Notes: generated by a model from the letters alone, not told the origin. A stretch of 64,000 nucleotides of DNA from CAYRTD01 sp964528675 (GCA_964528675.1 CAZGTU010000001.1:62001-126000); one strand, 5' to 3'. Positions 7,639-16,498 are shown, numbered from the stretch's first letter. Program-made: numbers and translations.

Positions 7639-10101
7639 CTACTTTTCCATAAAAAAAGGATCTGAACTTATCAGGATCTCACTTACCTGCATCTGATCTA
7701 TTAACTGAAAATCAAGTCGATTCAGTCCTTTGTCCAGGAATACCTTGTCTGCACTTCTACCATTATTGCTGGCCAATTGAGCAGGTAACCACGCGGTTTT
7801 TTCTTTAATATCTTTAGTAACTGATGAACGATCCTCCGTTTTGACTTCCTGGTTGAGCCATAACCAATACCGGGCATTGGACGGGCCACTTTTGGCTTTC
7901 CCTGCTTTCATGTAGAAATGATAAATACCTTCCTTTTCAACCACGAATTCTTTTGTAATGATCTGGCCTGTTTTCATGTTTTTGGGGAGTTTCCAATTCA
8001 TATTCTCTGCCTGTCCTCCTCTGAGTTCTGCCTTAACCACAATAGGAATTGAATATCCATTTTCAAGTTTTATAAAGAAAGAACCGTCTTCTATAAAATT
8101 ATTTAACTGTGCTTTTCTGTTAATTCTTACTTTAAATTCCAGGCTGCCATTTTCCGGCAAAGTACCGGAGGAAGGCTCAACATCCAGCCAGTGAAATGCT
8201 CTATTCTTTTTGACCTGAAAATTTCTGCTTCCCGGCTCCAGTCCCTCGCAAAACAGTGTTATATATTCAGGTTGTGCAGGAATATTTGCAGTTTCGGATA
8301 GGACTATCCTGTTTTTATCTGCATAGATTGGTACCGGACGAAAAGGAACAAGGGTCATAATCCCATATTCATGAGCTCCCTTATCTGTATCGCTAAAATT
8401 ATTCGATAGTGTAAAGTTATTCACCGGAACTGCTGTGCCAATTGCAGGGCTGCTATCCTGAAGGTCGAAACGATAGTTTTCAATAGAAACAAACTCCGGA
8501 TTAGCCACAATAGCATTCTTTTCAATCCCCGGATGACCCTGAACAATTACATTTCCCATTCTCCTGCGGTTCGATTGATTGTCAAAATCCAGCTGAACTT
8601 CATTTTCGAATGTTTCTTCTTCAAAATTCCACAAAAGATCAAAATCAAGATCATGCTCTGGTGTGTTGTGAACATCCCCCACAACAGTGTATTCACTTCC
8701 ATCCACTACAATAATATTATTTCTTGAGAATCCACGGAAAGTTGCCCTGTCTTTTTCTCTTCCCATTCCTACTGAGCGTATCCCCAGTCCTTTTGATACA
8801 AAAGTATTGTTTATAAATACAGTAAGTCCGGAAGAATATTTTCGCCCGCCTCCATTTTTAACCATAGCACCTACCCGGCCTGTTTCATCATTCAAATCAG
8901 AAATCACATTCCTGAAAATATAAGAAGGTCCAATCATGTTAGGAGCAGTGCTGATTCCGCATAAAGAATGGATAAACTTATTCCCAAAAACCCTGATATT
9001 CATTTGTCCACCATCCAGTTCAATACCGTCATCGTTAGCCAGGGAAAAGAAGTTACCATAAATGTCACTGTCGCGGTATGCGGATCCATCGTATTGCCCG
9101 TTTCCAAAACCCATTACAGCGTCATTCCATCGATTGAGTTCTGACCCGACAAAATCGTTATACCTGATAACATAATTCCCGTTGGTATTATCTGAACCCA
9201 GATATATGGCAACTGGACCTTCGGGATGCGCATAATACCAGGGATTAGCCCGGCCTCTGGGGTCGTGAATATAGCAACGTTCAATAACAATTTTCTCATT
9301 ATTGATGGTATGAATACCCGCGTCCCGATTGATCTCATCTCCTTTTTCGTCTTGGTATTTACCAACCCCTTCTGGTCTGAAAGTGGGTACACCTTTTCTG
9401 CCCCAACCAGAAATGTCGCAATTTACGATCCGTATATTGGAACAATTGATCAAATCAATACCATGATAATGCCCTCCTTTGATGACAATATTTTCCAGAA
9501 TGAGGAATCTCTGTCCCTCAATACTGATTGCGGCCTCCCTTGAAGAGCCTCCCTCTACAGGCATCGTATCGCCGGTAATTCTGATCCATTTGCCAGGTTC
9601 ACCGGAAACATTGATTTCATAATTGTTGGATGCAAAATCGTGGATAGAGATCGTTCTGTCTACAGGCAGGTATTCAGACCAGGTTTTGACAGTATCTATT
9701 TCCTCCCCTATCAATATTCCATTCTGCGTGAATAAAGCCTTAATTTCGTAATGTGTGTTTTCCTGTAGATTAACAATGCTTCCCCTGAAATTTGAGTATT
9801 CTTTCTGATGGACAGGCTTAAAGGCAGACTCCCAGCCCGGGGTGCCGGCTTTTCTGAATAATACCCGGCATTCAACATCATTTGCCGGAGCCGGATAATA
9901 ATAACTCACGGAGGCAAATGTAGGTACAAACTCTTTTTTTAACGGGATATGGCCTGTAAGATCAACCGGTTTCGATTCCCAGACATCATAAATGGTCAGT
10001 TTGGTTCTGTTTTCTCTGTTAGTGGCGGGAGTCAGATCCTGGGTAAATGAACTGTAGTTTATTGAAATAAATACAAGAATAAGAAATAATCGTATGCTCA
10101 T
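7639..10101 (-). CDS. Secreted right-handed beta-helix protein, putative polysaccharide lyase or hydrolase
   Basis: The 820-residue protein has a signal peptide (MSIRLFLILVFISINYSSFTQ) and an N-terminal Fn3-like module (residues about 55-135, VECRVLFRKAGTPGWES, then FRGSIVNLQENTHYEI). A right-handed beta-helix spans about residues 150-520, followed by C-terminal beta-sandwich domains. Within the helix lies DSDIYGNFFSLANDDGIELDG near residue 350, a motif shared with the protein at 30083-32518. Acidic clusters of that kind often mark catalytic or calcium sites in PL and GH beta-helix families, but I cannot name the family. Being upstream of GH105 makes a lyase role attractive; that is inference. 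Confidence 0.75.
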   Translation of the reverse strand: MSIRLFLILVFISINYSSFTQDLTPATNRENRTKLTIYDVWESKPVDLTGHIPLKKEFVPTFASVSYYYPAPANDVECRVLFRKAGTPGWESAFKPVHQKEYSNFRGSIVNLQENTHYEIKALFTQNGILIGEEIDTVKTWSEYLPVDRTISIHDFASNNYEINVSGEPGKWIRITGDTMPVEGGSSREAAISIEGQRFLILENIVIKGGHYHGIDLINCSNIRIVNCDISGWGRKGVPTFRPEGVGKYQDEKGDEINRDAGIHTINNEKIVIERCYIHDPRGRANPWYYAHPEGPVAIYLGSDNTNGNYVIRYNDFVGSELNRWNDAVMGFGNGQYDGSAYRDSDIYGNFFSLANDDGIELDGGQMNIRVFGNKFIHSLCGISTAPNMIGPSYIFRNVISDLNDETGRVGAMVKNGGGRKYSSGLTVFINNTFVSKGLGIRSVGMGREKDRATFRGFSRNNIIVVDGSEYTVVGDVHNTPEHDLDFDLLWNFEEETFENEVQLDFDNQSNRRRMGNVIVQGHPGIEKNAIVANPEFVSIENYRFDLQDSSPAIGTAVPVNNFTLSNNFSDTDKGAHEYGIMTLVPFRPVPIYADKNRIVLSETANIPAQPEYITLFCEGLEPGSRNFQVKKNRAFHWLDVEPSSGTLPENGSLEFKVRINRKAQLNNFIEDGSFFIKLENGYSIPIVVKAELRGGQAENMNWKLPKNMKTGQIITKEFVVEKEGIYHFYMKAGKAKSGPSNARYWLWLNQEVKTEDRSSVTKDIKEKTAWLPAQLASNNGRSADKVFLDKGLNRLDFQLIDQMQVSEILISSDPFFMEK

Positions 10102-10134
10102 AACACTTTCACTAAATTTAAACCATTTGAGTTT

Positions 10135-11667
10135 TTATTCCAGGTTCATTCCGTCTTCCTTCAAGGAATTCCATAATTTAATAAATCCATTCAGAGAAGG
10201 GCTGTCTGCATCTACCTTAAGATAGTGGAGATGACTGCCTTCCTGAACAAGTGGGGCCTCATGTTTAGGGAGGTAGATTTTTAATTTTTCTTTTACTTTT
10301 TCGTACTCAATATTTTCGGCAAGATTATCCCATTCGTTCGGATCCTTTTCATGGTCATATAATTCTTCCGATCCATCAAAATAACGCGTATAGCGCCATT
10401 TGGAGGTTCGAAGGGAATAATTTCCACGGCCCCAGGTAGTAAGCGCTGGAGTTTCTTTTCCTTCTGAGGGGTTTAGCAATAATTCTGCCAGGTCATATCC
10501 ATTGCTGCCTTCTTTTGGCTGAATTCCACAGCGCTTGAGCAGGGTTGGATAAAGATCAATCAATGAAACCGGCGCAGCACAGCTTTTTCCGGTGGATTCT
10601 TTATAACGGGGATCAACGATAATCAAAGGAACCCTTGTTGCTTCTTCCCAGAGCGAGAATTTACGATCGCTCCGTTTCTCCCCAAAATGATAGCCATGAT
10701 CTGACCATAGGACAATGACTGTATTATCCCGGTACTCGCTGTTATTTAATCCCTCTATTACCCGGCCAACATTCTCATCGGTATAGGCTATGCATGCAAG
10801 GTAGGCCCTGATCCTGTCTTCCCATGCATCTTGAGTACGCAACTGATGGTCAAACTTGATTTTTGCATTACTTCTTGCCACCCAGGAAAGATCCGCCAGA
10901 TCATCATCTTTTATCTCCGGTTTTACTATTGTTTCTCTTGGAAACATATCAAAGTATTTTTTGGGGGCTACTAAAGGAGTGTGAGGTGCTTTAAAGCCAA
11001 CTGCCAGAAAGAAGGGTTTATCGTGCTTTCGGTGCACTACATCAATACCAAACTTTGCAACATTATAATCAAACTCTTCTTCCAGGGGAGAAATTAAGGG
11101 TCTCTCGCAACTGTTACCGTAAGTTTTTGGCCCGACACCGTCTGTTGTATCCACTATTGGTTTGGGTAATAATAACAACTTATCATTTATGCTCTCAGTA
11201 AATTCAAGCGAATCAAACATGGCGATAGACTCTTTCCGGGAATTATCGTGATGAATTTTACCAGCGGCATAAGTGTTGTATCCATTTTCCCTGAATAATT
11301 CGAACATACTTTTATGCTCGTTGAAAAAAACCGGATCCATTTTATCCCGGTTATAAAAAGGATAGAGTCCGGAATTATGTGGTTCAATTCCATATAATAT
11401 GGCATTCCTGCAAGGAGAACAGGCGGGAGCAGGTGTGTGTGCATTGGTAAACAGGATTCCCCGGGTCGCAAGCTTGTCGATATTTGGTGTTTTTGTTTGT
11501 GGGTGCCCTCCCAGTACACCAACCCAATCATTCATATCATCGATGGCAATGAATAAAACATTGGGTGTATCCATATCTTTATTTTTCTTATCCTGATACT
11601 GGCAAGCCGTTAAAGTCATTGATATTGCAAAAATGCAGAAAGAAGGTAATCTAAGTTGAATTTTCAT
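10135..11667 (-). CDS. S1-family sulfatase lipoprotein, iduronate-sulfatase-like
   Basis: A longer frame extends upstream to 11958, but it would run through the promoter element at 11725-11757. The ATG at 11667 gives a proper lipoprotein signal (Cys at residue 22, LTACQYQ), so I start there. The domain opens PNVLFIAIDDMNDWVGVLGG, the form seen in iduronate-2-sulfatase-like S1 enzymes. The formylglycine site is ACSPCRNAIL with the active Cys at residue 83; Cys instead of Ser follows Pro in this C-x-P-x-R motif. DNTVIVLWSDHGYHFGEK is the C-terminal metal site. It is the first gene of the operon 11667 to 3126, about 58 bases downstream of the -10-like element. Confidence 0.88.
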   Translation of the reverse strand: MKIQLRLPSFCIFAISMTLTACQYQDKKNKDMDTPNVLFIAIDDMNDWVGVLGGHPQTKTPNIDKLATRGILFTNAHTPAPACSPCRNAILYGIEPHNSGLYPFYNRDKMDPVFFNEHKSMFELFRENGYNTYAAGKIHHDNSRKESIAMFDSLEFTESINDKLLLLPKPIVDTTDGVGPKTYGNSCERPLISPLEEEFDYNVAKFGIDVVHRKHDKPFFLAVGFKAPHTPLVAPKKYFDMFPRETIVKPEIKDDDLADLSWVARSNAKIKFDHQLRTQDAWEDRIRAYLACIAYTDENVGRVIEGLNNSEYRDNTVIVLWSDHGYHFGEKRSDRKFSLWEEATRVPLIIVDPRYKESTGKSCAAPVSLIDLYPTLLKRCGIQPKEGSNGYDLAELLLNPSEGKETPALTTWGRGNYSLRTSKWRYTRYFDGSEELYDHEKDPNEWDNLAENIEYEKVKEKLKIYLPKHEAPLVQEGSHLHYLKVDADSPSLNGFIKLWNSLKEDGMNLE

Positions 11668-11724
11668 GATTAAAAGCTGCTTTATCCCTTTAATTAAACT
11701 TAAATGGGAAAGTGACTTGTAATT

Positions 11725-11757
11725 ATTAGTAAATCTAAAGTGGTTTTTGAGTGACAA
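11725..11757 (-). promoter_or_regulatory. ECF-like promoter, site A
   Basis: On the minus strand this reads TTGTCACTC, exactly 15 bases, then TTTACTAA. It sits about 58 bases before the ATG of the first sulfatase of the five-gene operon. The same two blocks with the same spacing recur at six other sites in the window, so it is probably a real sigma-factor target. Confidence 0.75.
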
Positions 11758-12035
11758 AAAAATAAACTTTGATTCCGTGAAAAAGAGTTGACTTAAAAAG
11801 CTTACCTTTTGAAATTTGTCACTATTGAACATTATTCCGAAGCATCGGATAACATATTGCCAGTATCGCTTACCATTAAAAATATTTACATTCGAAAGAA
11901 ACTGCGCTTTATCAGATATTTCAATCCCACACTCATAAATGACTTTTTTATTTCTCATGACTGAAAGGGCACAGGTGCAATTGAGGACATGGTCATACTT
12001 AATGAAATAAGTAGTTGTTTAACAATAAAAATCCT

Positions 12036-12240
12036 TGCTGAATTGGGAAGGAGCCAGTCCAATCCGTCCAGTTTTAAGGATCCTCCTAATCGGTGGATAA
12101 AAAGAATTTTCCATTAATTATCTCTTAAATCAGTATTCCTTCGGGATGGCACCGGTGCATCAACTTGCTCCCTCCCTTCTTCAAGAATTTTCATTACCCT
12201 GCTAACTTCACCCGGATTTTTTTACCAGGTTAGGTTCTTC
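12036..12240 (-). pseudogene. Relics of one or two sulfatase genes
   Basis: Two sulfatase-like pieces can be read on the minus strand. From about 12240 to 12114 one frame gives NPGEVSRVMKILEEGREQVD and ends RDN-stop, like the C-terminal tail of S1 sulfatases; it contains a stop codon just upstream. From about 12100 to 12040 another frame gives EDP-stop-NWTDWTGSFPIQQGF. This matches the NPENWTGWTGSFPNQQGF segment of the truncated sulfatase at 13440-14311 apart from a TAA in place of Glu. The order is C-terminal piece first, then middle piece, so at least one deletion or two tandem genes are implied. The promoter-like site at 12359-12390 points at these relics. Confidence 0.6.
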
Positions 12241-12358
12241 ACTGATGACCTTCCTTAGAATATAAAACTCCAGTTGTTAAATCCAGGTAGTTCTTCATTT
12301 TTTATCCATTTTCTCCAAACTATCCATAGAAATGGAAGAATGAGCAGTTCTATAATAT

Positions 12359-12390
12359 AAAGTATATTAAAAAGACTTTTTGAGTGACAA
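12359..12390 (-). promoter_or_regulatory. ECF-like promoter, site B (upstream of sulfatase relics)
   Basis: On the minus strand this reads TTGTCACTC, 15 bases, then TATACTTT, a weaker second block than the other copies. It faces the decayed sulfatase pieces at 12036-12240 and is probably the leftover promoter of that gene. Confidence 0.55.
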
Positions 12391-12401
12391 ATGACAACAA
12401 T

Positions 12402-12503
12402 TTATATATCTCTGCCGAGCAATTCAGTGGGTCAGGAACAGGATATGCAATAGGGCTGGCGTTTGCAAGCTATGAATGGATTGCCGACCTTATTTTAAGG
12501 AAA
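12402..12503 (+). pseudogene. Fragment of a sodium/solute symporter (SSS family)
   Basis: The plus-strand translation contains ISAEQFSGSGTGYAIGLAFA followed by SYEWIADL. This is very close to the conserved ISAEQFxGxxGxGYxxGLAxAxYEW segment of SSS-family Na+/sugar symporters in Bacteroidota. Only about 34 codons remain; there is no start and the frame runs into the antisense of the LamG gene. It is a scrap of a transporter gene that once belonged to this locus. Confidence 0.6.
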
Positions 12504-13392
12504 GTTCATAAAACAATTTCATTTCTTCTTCGCCTAAAACAGTATCAAAGACAGCCAAACCACCAATATGTCCTTTGAAGAAGTTCCCCATTCCACTTTT
12601 TAAGATGACAGCTCCCACTGTGAAGTTAGATCCATTATTGCCTATTCCATCCGGGAAATAGTAAGGGTTTTTGGAATGTACAAGACCATGTGGGTAAGCC
12701 TTAAATCCTGTTGTATGATTTATTAATTCTGGTTCTCTTTCTTTAAAAACACCATTAAAATATGATTTAATGAACGTACCGTCATATGTAAATGCTACAC
12801 AACACCATTCATTTACAGGAACTTTTTGCTTACTTGCTGAGTAATCCAAAGAGTAAGGAAATGGGGGCGTTGGTTTTCCGGTTCTTGATATATGGCCACA
12901 TACCTGATCTGCTCCATTGTAATAGGGTAAGGAAATAAATAATCCATATTGCCTCTTTCCACCATCCTGGTATTCATTCCACATTCCACCGATAAATCCG
13001 GTCTGCTCTCCTGTCCACTTAATAAATGCTATTACTGAAATTTCCTTACCAACTCCATGAATATTTAATTGCCCAGTCATTTCGTTAGATAAGGTTAAAA
13101 AGTTTGATCCATCAAGCTTTATAGAATAACCAGAAACAGGTCCTTCATCCATTCTTACAACTTTTCCATTTCCTTCCTTTAAAGGATATGTATCAACTCC
13201 AATAGCTTTTCTTTCCGTACCAGGAGATTCATCAAACTTCCATAAAGCAACAAAACCTCTTCTTGATGTAATATAGTTTATTAATTCTGTATTGCTTAAA
13301 TTGTCAACACTTTGACCTTCAGTAATCATGGGCTCATAAAATGAAAACAACCCTAAAAGGATTGTTCGAAAAAAGTATTTGTTCATTTTCAT
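12490..13392 (-). CDS. Secreted LamG/concanavalin-like lectin domain protein
   Basis: The 300-residue protein has a signal peptide followed by a LamG-type jelly-roll domain (residues about 45-295). Recognisable segments include SGYSIKLDGSNFLTLSNEM, EISVIAFIKWTGEQTGFIGG, VNEWCCVAFTYDGTFIKSYF and FKGHIGGLAVFDTVLGEEEM. Such domains bind or occasionally cleave glycans; no catalytic residues can be named, so a glycan-binding or accessory role is the safest reading. The gene follows a broken sulfatase on the same strand, and a diverged fragment of a second copy lies at 14500-14592. No recognisable promoter element precedes it directly. Confidence 0.7.
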   Translation of the reverse strand: MKMNKYFFRTILLGLFSFYEPMITEGQSVDNLSNTELINYITSRRGFVALWKFDESPGTERKAIGVDTYPLKEGNGKVVRMDEGPVSGYSIKLDGSNFLTLSNEMTGQLNIHGVGKEISVIAFIKWTGEQTGFIGGMWNEYQDGGKRQYGLFISLPYYNGADQVCGHISRTGKPTPPFPYSLDYSASKQKVPVNEWCCVAFTYDGTFIKSYFNGVFKEREPELINHTTGFKAYPHGLVHSKNPYYFPDGIGNNGSNFTVGAVILKSGMGNFFKGHIGGLAVFDTVLGEEEMKLFYELSLK

Positions 13393-13439
13393 GCCGTATT
13401 ATTAATTACGTTTTAAGATTTAGAATTCACCCACAGTTA

Positions 13440-14311
13440 TTAGTTTAAATTTATGATAGTTTCTTTTTTTGAGATAGCATTTTGAGTATTAATCCTACTC
13501 CTGTTCACATCCTCAAAGATTTCTACCATTGACCTTTTAAGACTATCTGATAATTCCTCCAGTGTTCCTGCTAAATCATTTGATTGTTTTTGAGAAACTG
13601 GATAGCAGAATCTGCAATTATATCGCGGGTATATCCTTTAATTGGTCCCAGAGGGGTTCCATCTACTCTAAAAAAATCTCCCGGGTGTTTCTGGGTATTT
13701 ACCTTAAGTAAGCGGGTAAAATGTGGATCCTCCTTTGTAACTATAACATAATCAAACCCTTGCTGGTTTGGAAAGGAACCGGTCCATCCCGTCCAGTTTT
13801 CAGGATTCTCCCAATCTGCGCCATTGAGATGCCATTTGCCAAATATTGCAGTTTGATAGCCCCTGGTTTTCAAAAGCTCAGGAATAGTAATTTCACTGCC
13901 GTGTAAAAAATGAACGTCATTTTCTTTTAGATCATCAATATAAAGATTAAGGTTGGTCCGGGAAGGAATCCTGCCAGTAAGTAACCCTGCCCTTGATGGA
14001 GAGCAGACCGGTGAAGTAGCGTAGTGATCCGTTAATATAAGACTTTCCTTTGAAAGCTCAGCCAGATGCGGGGTCTGGATGAATGGATTGTTGAACTGAT
14101 GTAGGTTTTTGTTTTCAAGATTTATATCACCATACCCAAGGTCATCCACAAGGATGTACACGATATTGGGATCGCTTTCCATTTTTCCTCGGGCTATGCC
14201 ACCAAGGAAAAAACCATTCAACAGGCTGAATGAATTCAATTTAATATGGATCATAGCGATATTTTTTAAATTTAAATCCATTGTCAGATTTGATATCTGA
14301 AAGCATACCAA
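13440..14311 (-). pseudogene. S1 sulfatase with an internal deletion
   Basis: The open part (14311 to 13571) encodes the N-terminal half of an arylsulfatase: NIVYILVDDLGYGD, the formylglycine motif SPVCSPSRAGLLTGR with Cys at residue 103, and GYQTAIFGKWHLNG. It ends abruptly after AIQFLKNNQMI. In another frame from about 13575 to the stop at 13440-13442 the sequence reads NDLAGTLEELSDSLKRSMVE and then IFEDVNRS, the kind of tail that ends sulfatases. A deletion of the central 200 or more residues, joined out of frame, explains both. The second metal site is missing, so the product cannot be an active sulfatase. The start could be 14311, 14281 or 14254. Confidence 0.75.
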
Positions 14312-14337
14312 ATCAAGCCAGGGAGATTATCTACAAA

Positions 14338-14369
14338 TAAGTAAATTTTAGAAATATTTCGGGTGACAA
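14338..14369 (-). promoter_or_regulatory. ECF-like promoter, site C
   Basis: On the minus strand this reads TTGTCACCC, 15 bases, then TTTACTTA, ending about 27 bases before the first possible start of the truncated sulfatase. One base of the -35-like block differs from the consensus. Confidence 0.65.
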
Positions 14370-14499
14370 CTAATTAATCCTGAACCAAACAAATTCAGCA
14401 AAACTTTTATACAGGTTTCCATTTAAGATATAGCATATATGCCGGTTTCGCATGCTCCTGGAAAGAAGCAAGGGGCATTTATCCCTGTTTATGATCAAT

Positions 14500-14592
14500 T
14501 AATTCTGGTTCTCTTTCTTAAAAATACCGATAAAATATGATCTAATTAACTTACCTTCATATGTAAATGCTAAGCTACACCATTTACAAATC
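14500..14592 (-). pseudogene. Fragment of a second LamG gene
   Basis: The minus-strand translation gives WCSLAFTYEGKLIRSYFIGI followed by FKKENQN and a stop. It aligns with WCCVAFTYDGTFIKSYFNGV of the intact LamG protein at 12490-13392, and the DNA is visibly similar over about 90 bases. Nothing else of the second copy is recognisable. It lies between the two divergent promoter elements at 14338-14369 and 14603-14635. Confidence 0.65.
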
Positions 14593-14602
14593 CGAATTGT
14601 TT

Positions 14603-14635
14603 TTGTCACTCAGAAAAGTGTTTAAGTTTACTTAA
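14603..14635 (+). promoter_or_regulatory. ECF-like promoter, site D
   Basis: The plus strand reads TTGTCACTC, 15 bases, then TTTACTTAA, about 61 bases before the ATG at 14697. It is one of the two best matches to the seven-site consensus and shares the extra TTTAAG before the second block with site E. Confidence 0.75.
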
Positions 14636-14696
14636 TTACAGATTATTATTTTATCAATGTATTTCCAATTGATTGCTAATCAATAAATTAAAACTC

Positions 14697-16223
14697 ATGA
14701 AAAAAAACTTTAAAACTGTCATTAATCTTTTTGCATGGTTTTGTATTATAATCATCGCATTACCCGGTTGTAATTCAAATAAATATCTAAAGGTGGCTTC
14801 AGTGTCACTTGAAGTAGACACTTCCCTATATTGGAGATACAAAGGTGATCCTACCTTGCTTTTAGGAGCGTTTAATCACGCCCACAATCCCTTTATTGAT
14901 GGCTCAACCCTTGATACAATACAAATCGACCCACTGGAAGTCATTATAGATCAAATGGATGAGTTGGCAGCCGTAGGAGGCAACTATATAAGGTGTGTAC
15001 TGGATCCCGGAGGTGCTGCCAAAAGAAATATTCATCCCCACAAAAAAAATACAGAAGGCTTGTATGACCTTACCGAACCTGAGGGTGATTTTTGGCAACG
15101 TTTATCCACTTTTATCAGAGAAGCAGAAAAGAGAGATGTTATTATTGAAATTGAACTATGGAATTGGCATGACTGGTATGGCGAGAATTGGAAAAACCAT
15201 CCCTTCAATCCCGCCAGGAACACCAATTATTCAGTTGAAAATTCCGGCCTGGCTATTGATTATCCAAAAGAGATGGCTGTCACCAAACATCCAATGGCAA
15301 AATGCGTTCCCGGACAACCTGAGTACGATACAGCATCAGAAGAAACCAGAAAGAAATATGATCTGATCCGGGGATATCAGGAGATATATGTACAAAAAGT
15401 GTTGGATCACACCTTCCCACATAAAAATGTTCTGTATTGCATGAATAACGAGACCGGTGAAAAACCTGCATGGGGAGCTTACTGGATCAAATATATAAAA
15501 GGGGAAGCCTCGCTGGCAGGGGTGAAAGTTATGTGTACGGATATGACGAATGATATGTGGAAAGCCAGTGAATCGAGAGCTATTGGCTATTATCTGGCTA
15601 ATCCTCAAATTTATGACTACATCAATGTTTCTCAGGTAAACAACCGGCACCGCGATGAAACACATTGGGAGAAAATAAAATGGATAGCAGATGAAGCAAA
15701 AAGTAAGAATTTCCTGCTGAATATGTCAAAACTATATGGATCCGATCAACTACCCCATCCATGGGGAGGATGGAAACATGGAGATTCCGACAATGCCATT
15801 GAGGAATGGTGGCGCAACCTCATTGCTGGGGTTGCAAGTGTAAGATTTCACAGGCCCCCCCATGGGATTGGTCTTTCAGAAGAATCAAAGGCATGTATTT
15901 CTGCTACCCGGGAAATTGAATCCATAATAAAGTTCTGGAATGTTAGTCCACGCTTAGACCTTCTAAGCGACAGAGAATCTGATGAAGCTTACCTTGCCGC
16001 ACAGGCGGGAGAGGAATATATCCTCTACATGACCCATAATGGCGGAGGATCCGTTGGGTTAAACCTTGAAAAGTATAATGGATCAGAATTTAATATAACA
16101 TGGGTTAACATAGATACAGCGGAATCAATTCAAGGATCCCCGATTTCAGGAGGAAAAGTGGTAACTGTTAACCGGCCGGATGGTACTGCCCATTGGGTAG
16201 CTGCTATCTGTAAGATTAAATAA
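14697..16223 (+). CDS. GH140-like TIM-barrel lipoprotein, paralogue of the gene at 4785-6206
   Basis: An in-frame ATG lies 24 bases upstream, but the ATG at 14697 gives a typical lipoprotein signal (Cys at residue 25, ALPGC). The body parallels the paralogue segment by segment: LYWRYKGDPTLLLGAF, GGNYIRCVLDPGG, IIEIELWNWHDWYGENW, NVLYCMNNETGEKPAWG near residue 252 with a likely acid/base Glu after Asn, and AGVASVRFHRPPHG. The C-terminal beta-sandwich (EYILYMTHNGGGSVGLNLEK) resembles that of GH140/DUF4038 enzymes. It is transcribed alone from its own ECF-like promoter. A glycosidase acting on a side chain is likely; the specificity is unknown. Confidence 0.72.
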   Translation: MKKNFKTVINLFAWFCIIIIALPGCNSNKYLKVASVSLEVDTSLYWRYKGDPTLLLGAFNHAHNPFIDGSTLDTIQIDPLEVIIDQMDELAAVGGNYIRCVLDPGGAAKRNIHPHKKNTEGLYDLTEPEGDFWQRLSTFIREAEKRDVIIEIELWNWHDWYGENWKNHPFNPARNTNYSVENSGLAIDYPKEMAVTKHPMAKCVPGQPEYDTASEETRKKYDLIRGYQEIYVQKVLDHTFPHKNVLYCMNNETGEKPAWGAYWIKYIKGEASLAGVKVMCTDMTNDMWKASESRAIGYYLANPQIYDYINVSQVNNRHRDETHWEKIKWIADEAKSKNFLLNMSKLYGSDQLPHPWGGWKHGDSDNAIEEWWRNLIAGVASVRFHRPPHGIGLSEESKACISATREIESIIKFWNVSPRLDLLSDRESDEAYLAAQAGEEYILYMTHNGGGSVGLNLEKYNGSEFNITWVNIDTAESIQGSPISGGKVVTVNRPDGTAHWVAAICKIK

Positions 16224-16430
16224 ATTTTTTATAACGGACAGCAAAGTCATAGTCATGAATACAGAGGAAGCCTTGTCGATCTAATACCTGATACAGAATA
16301 TAAAATCGAACTAAAACTCTTAAAAACCGGAAAAAATTCAATTATTATCCAGAGAACTCTTTCAGAAGACTCTTTTGAAAAAATAAAATTAAAATATACT
16401 ATTCGATCTTCACATTTTTGGTGTATATAA
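16224..16430 (+). pseudogene. N-terminal-domain fragment of a beta-helix protein
   Basis: Directly after the stop of the preceding gene and in the same frame, the sequence encodes HEYRGSLVDLIPDTEYKIEL followed by KLLKTGKNS. This matches the FRGSIVNLQENTHYEIKA and FRGSIVHLCPNTAYEVQV segments of the two intact beta-helix proteins. There is no start codon, no signal peptide and no beta-helix, and a stop comes at 16428-16430. It is the leftover of a third member of that family. Confidence 0.6.
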
Positions 16431-16498
16431 AAGGATTAAATATAACGCTGCAATGGTCATCTGGTTTCAGTAAAATACAAATTGTAGATCTCATGAGC

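Noticed and set aside
11668..11958. N-terminal extension of the sulfatase to an ATG at 11958 (607 residues in total)
   Set aside because: The extension runs through the ECF-like promoter element and has no domain similarity; the ATG at 11667 gives a proper lipoprotein signal.
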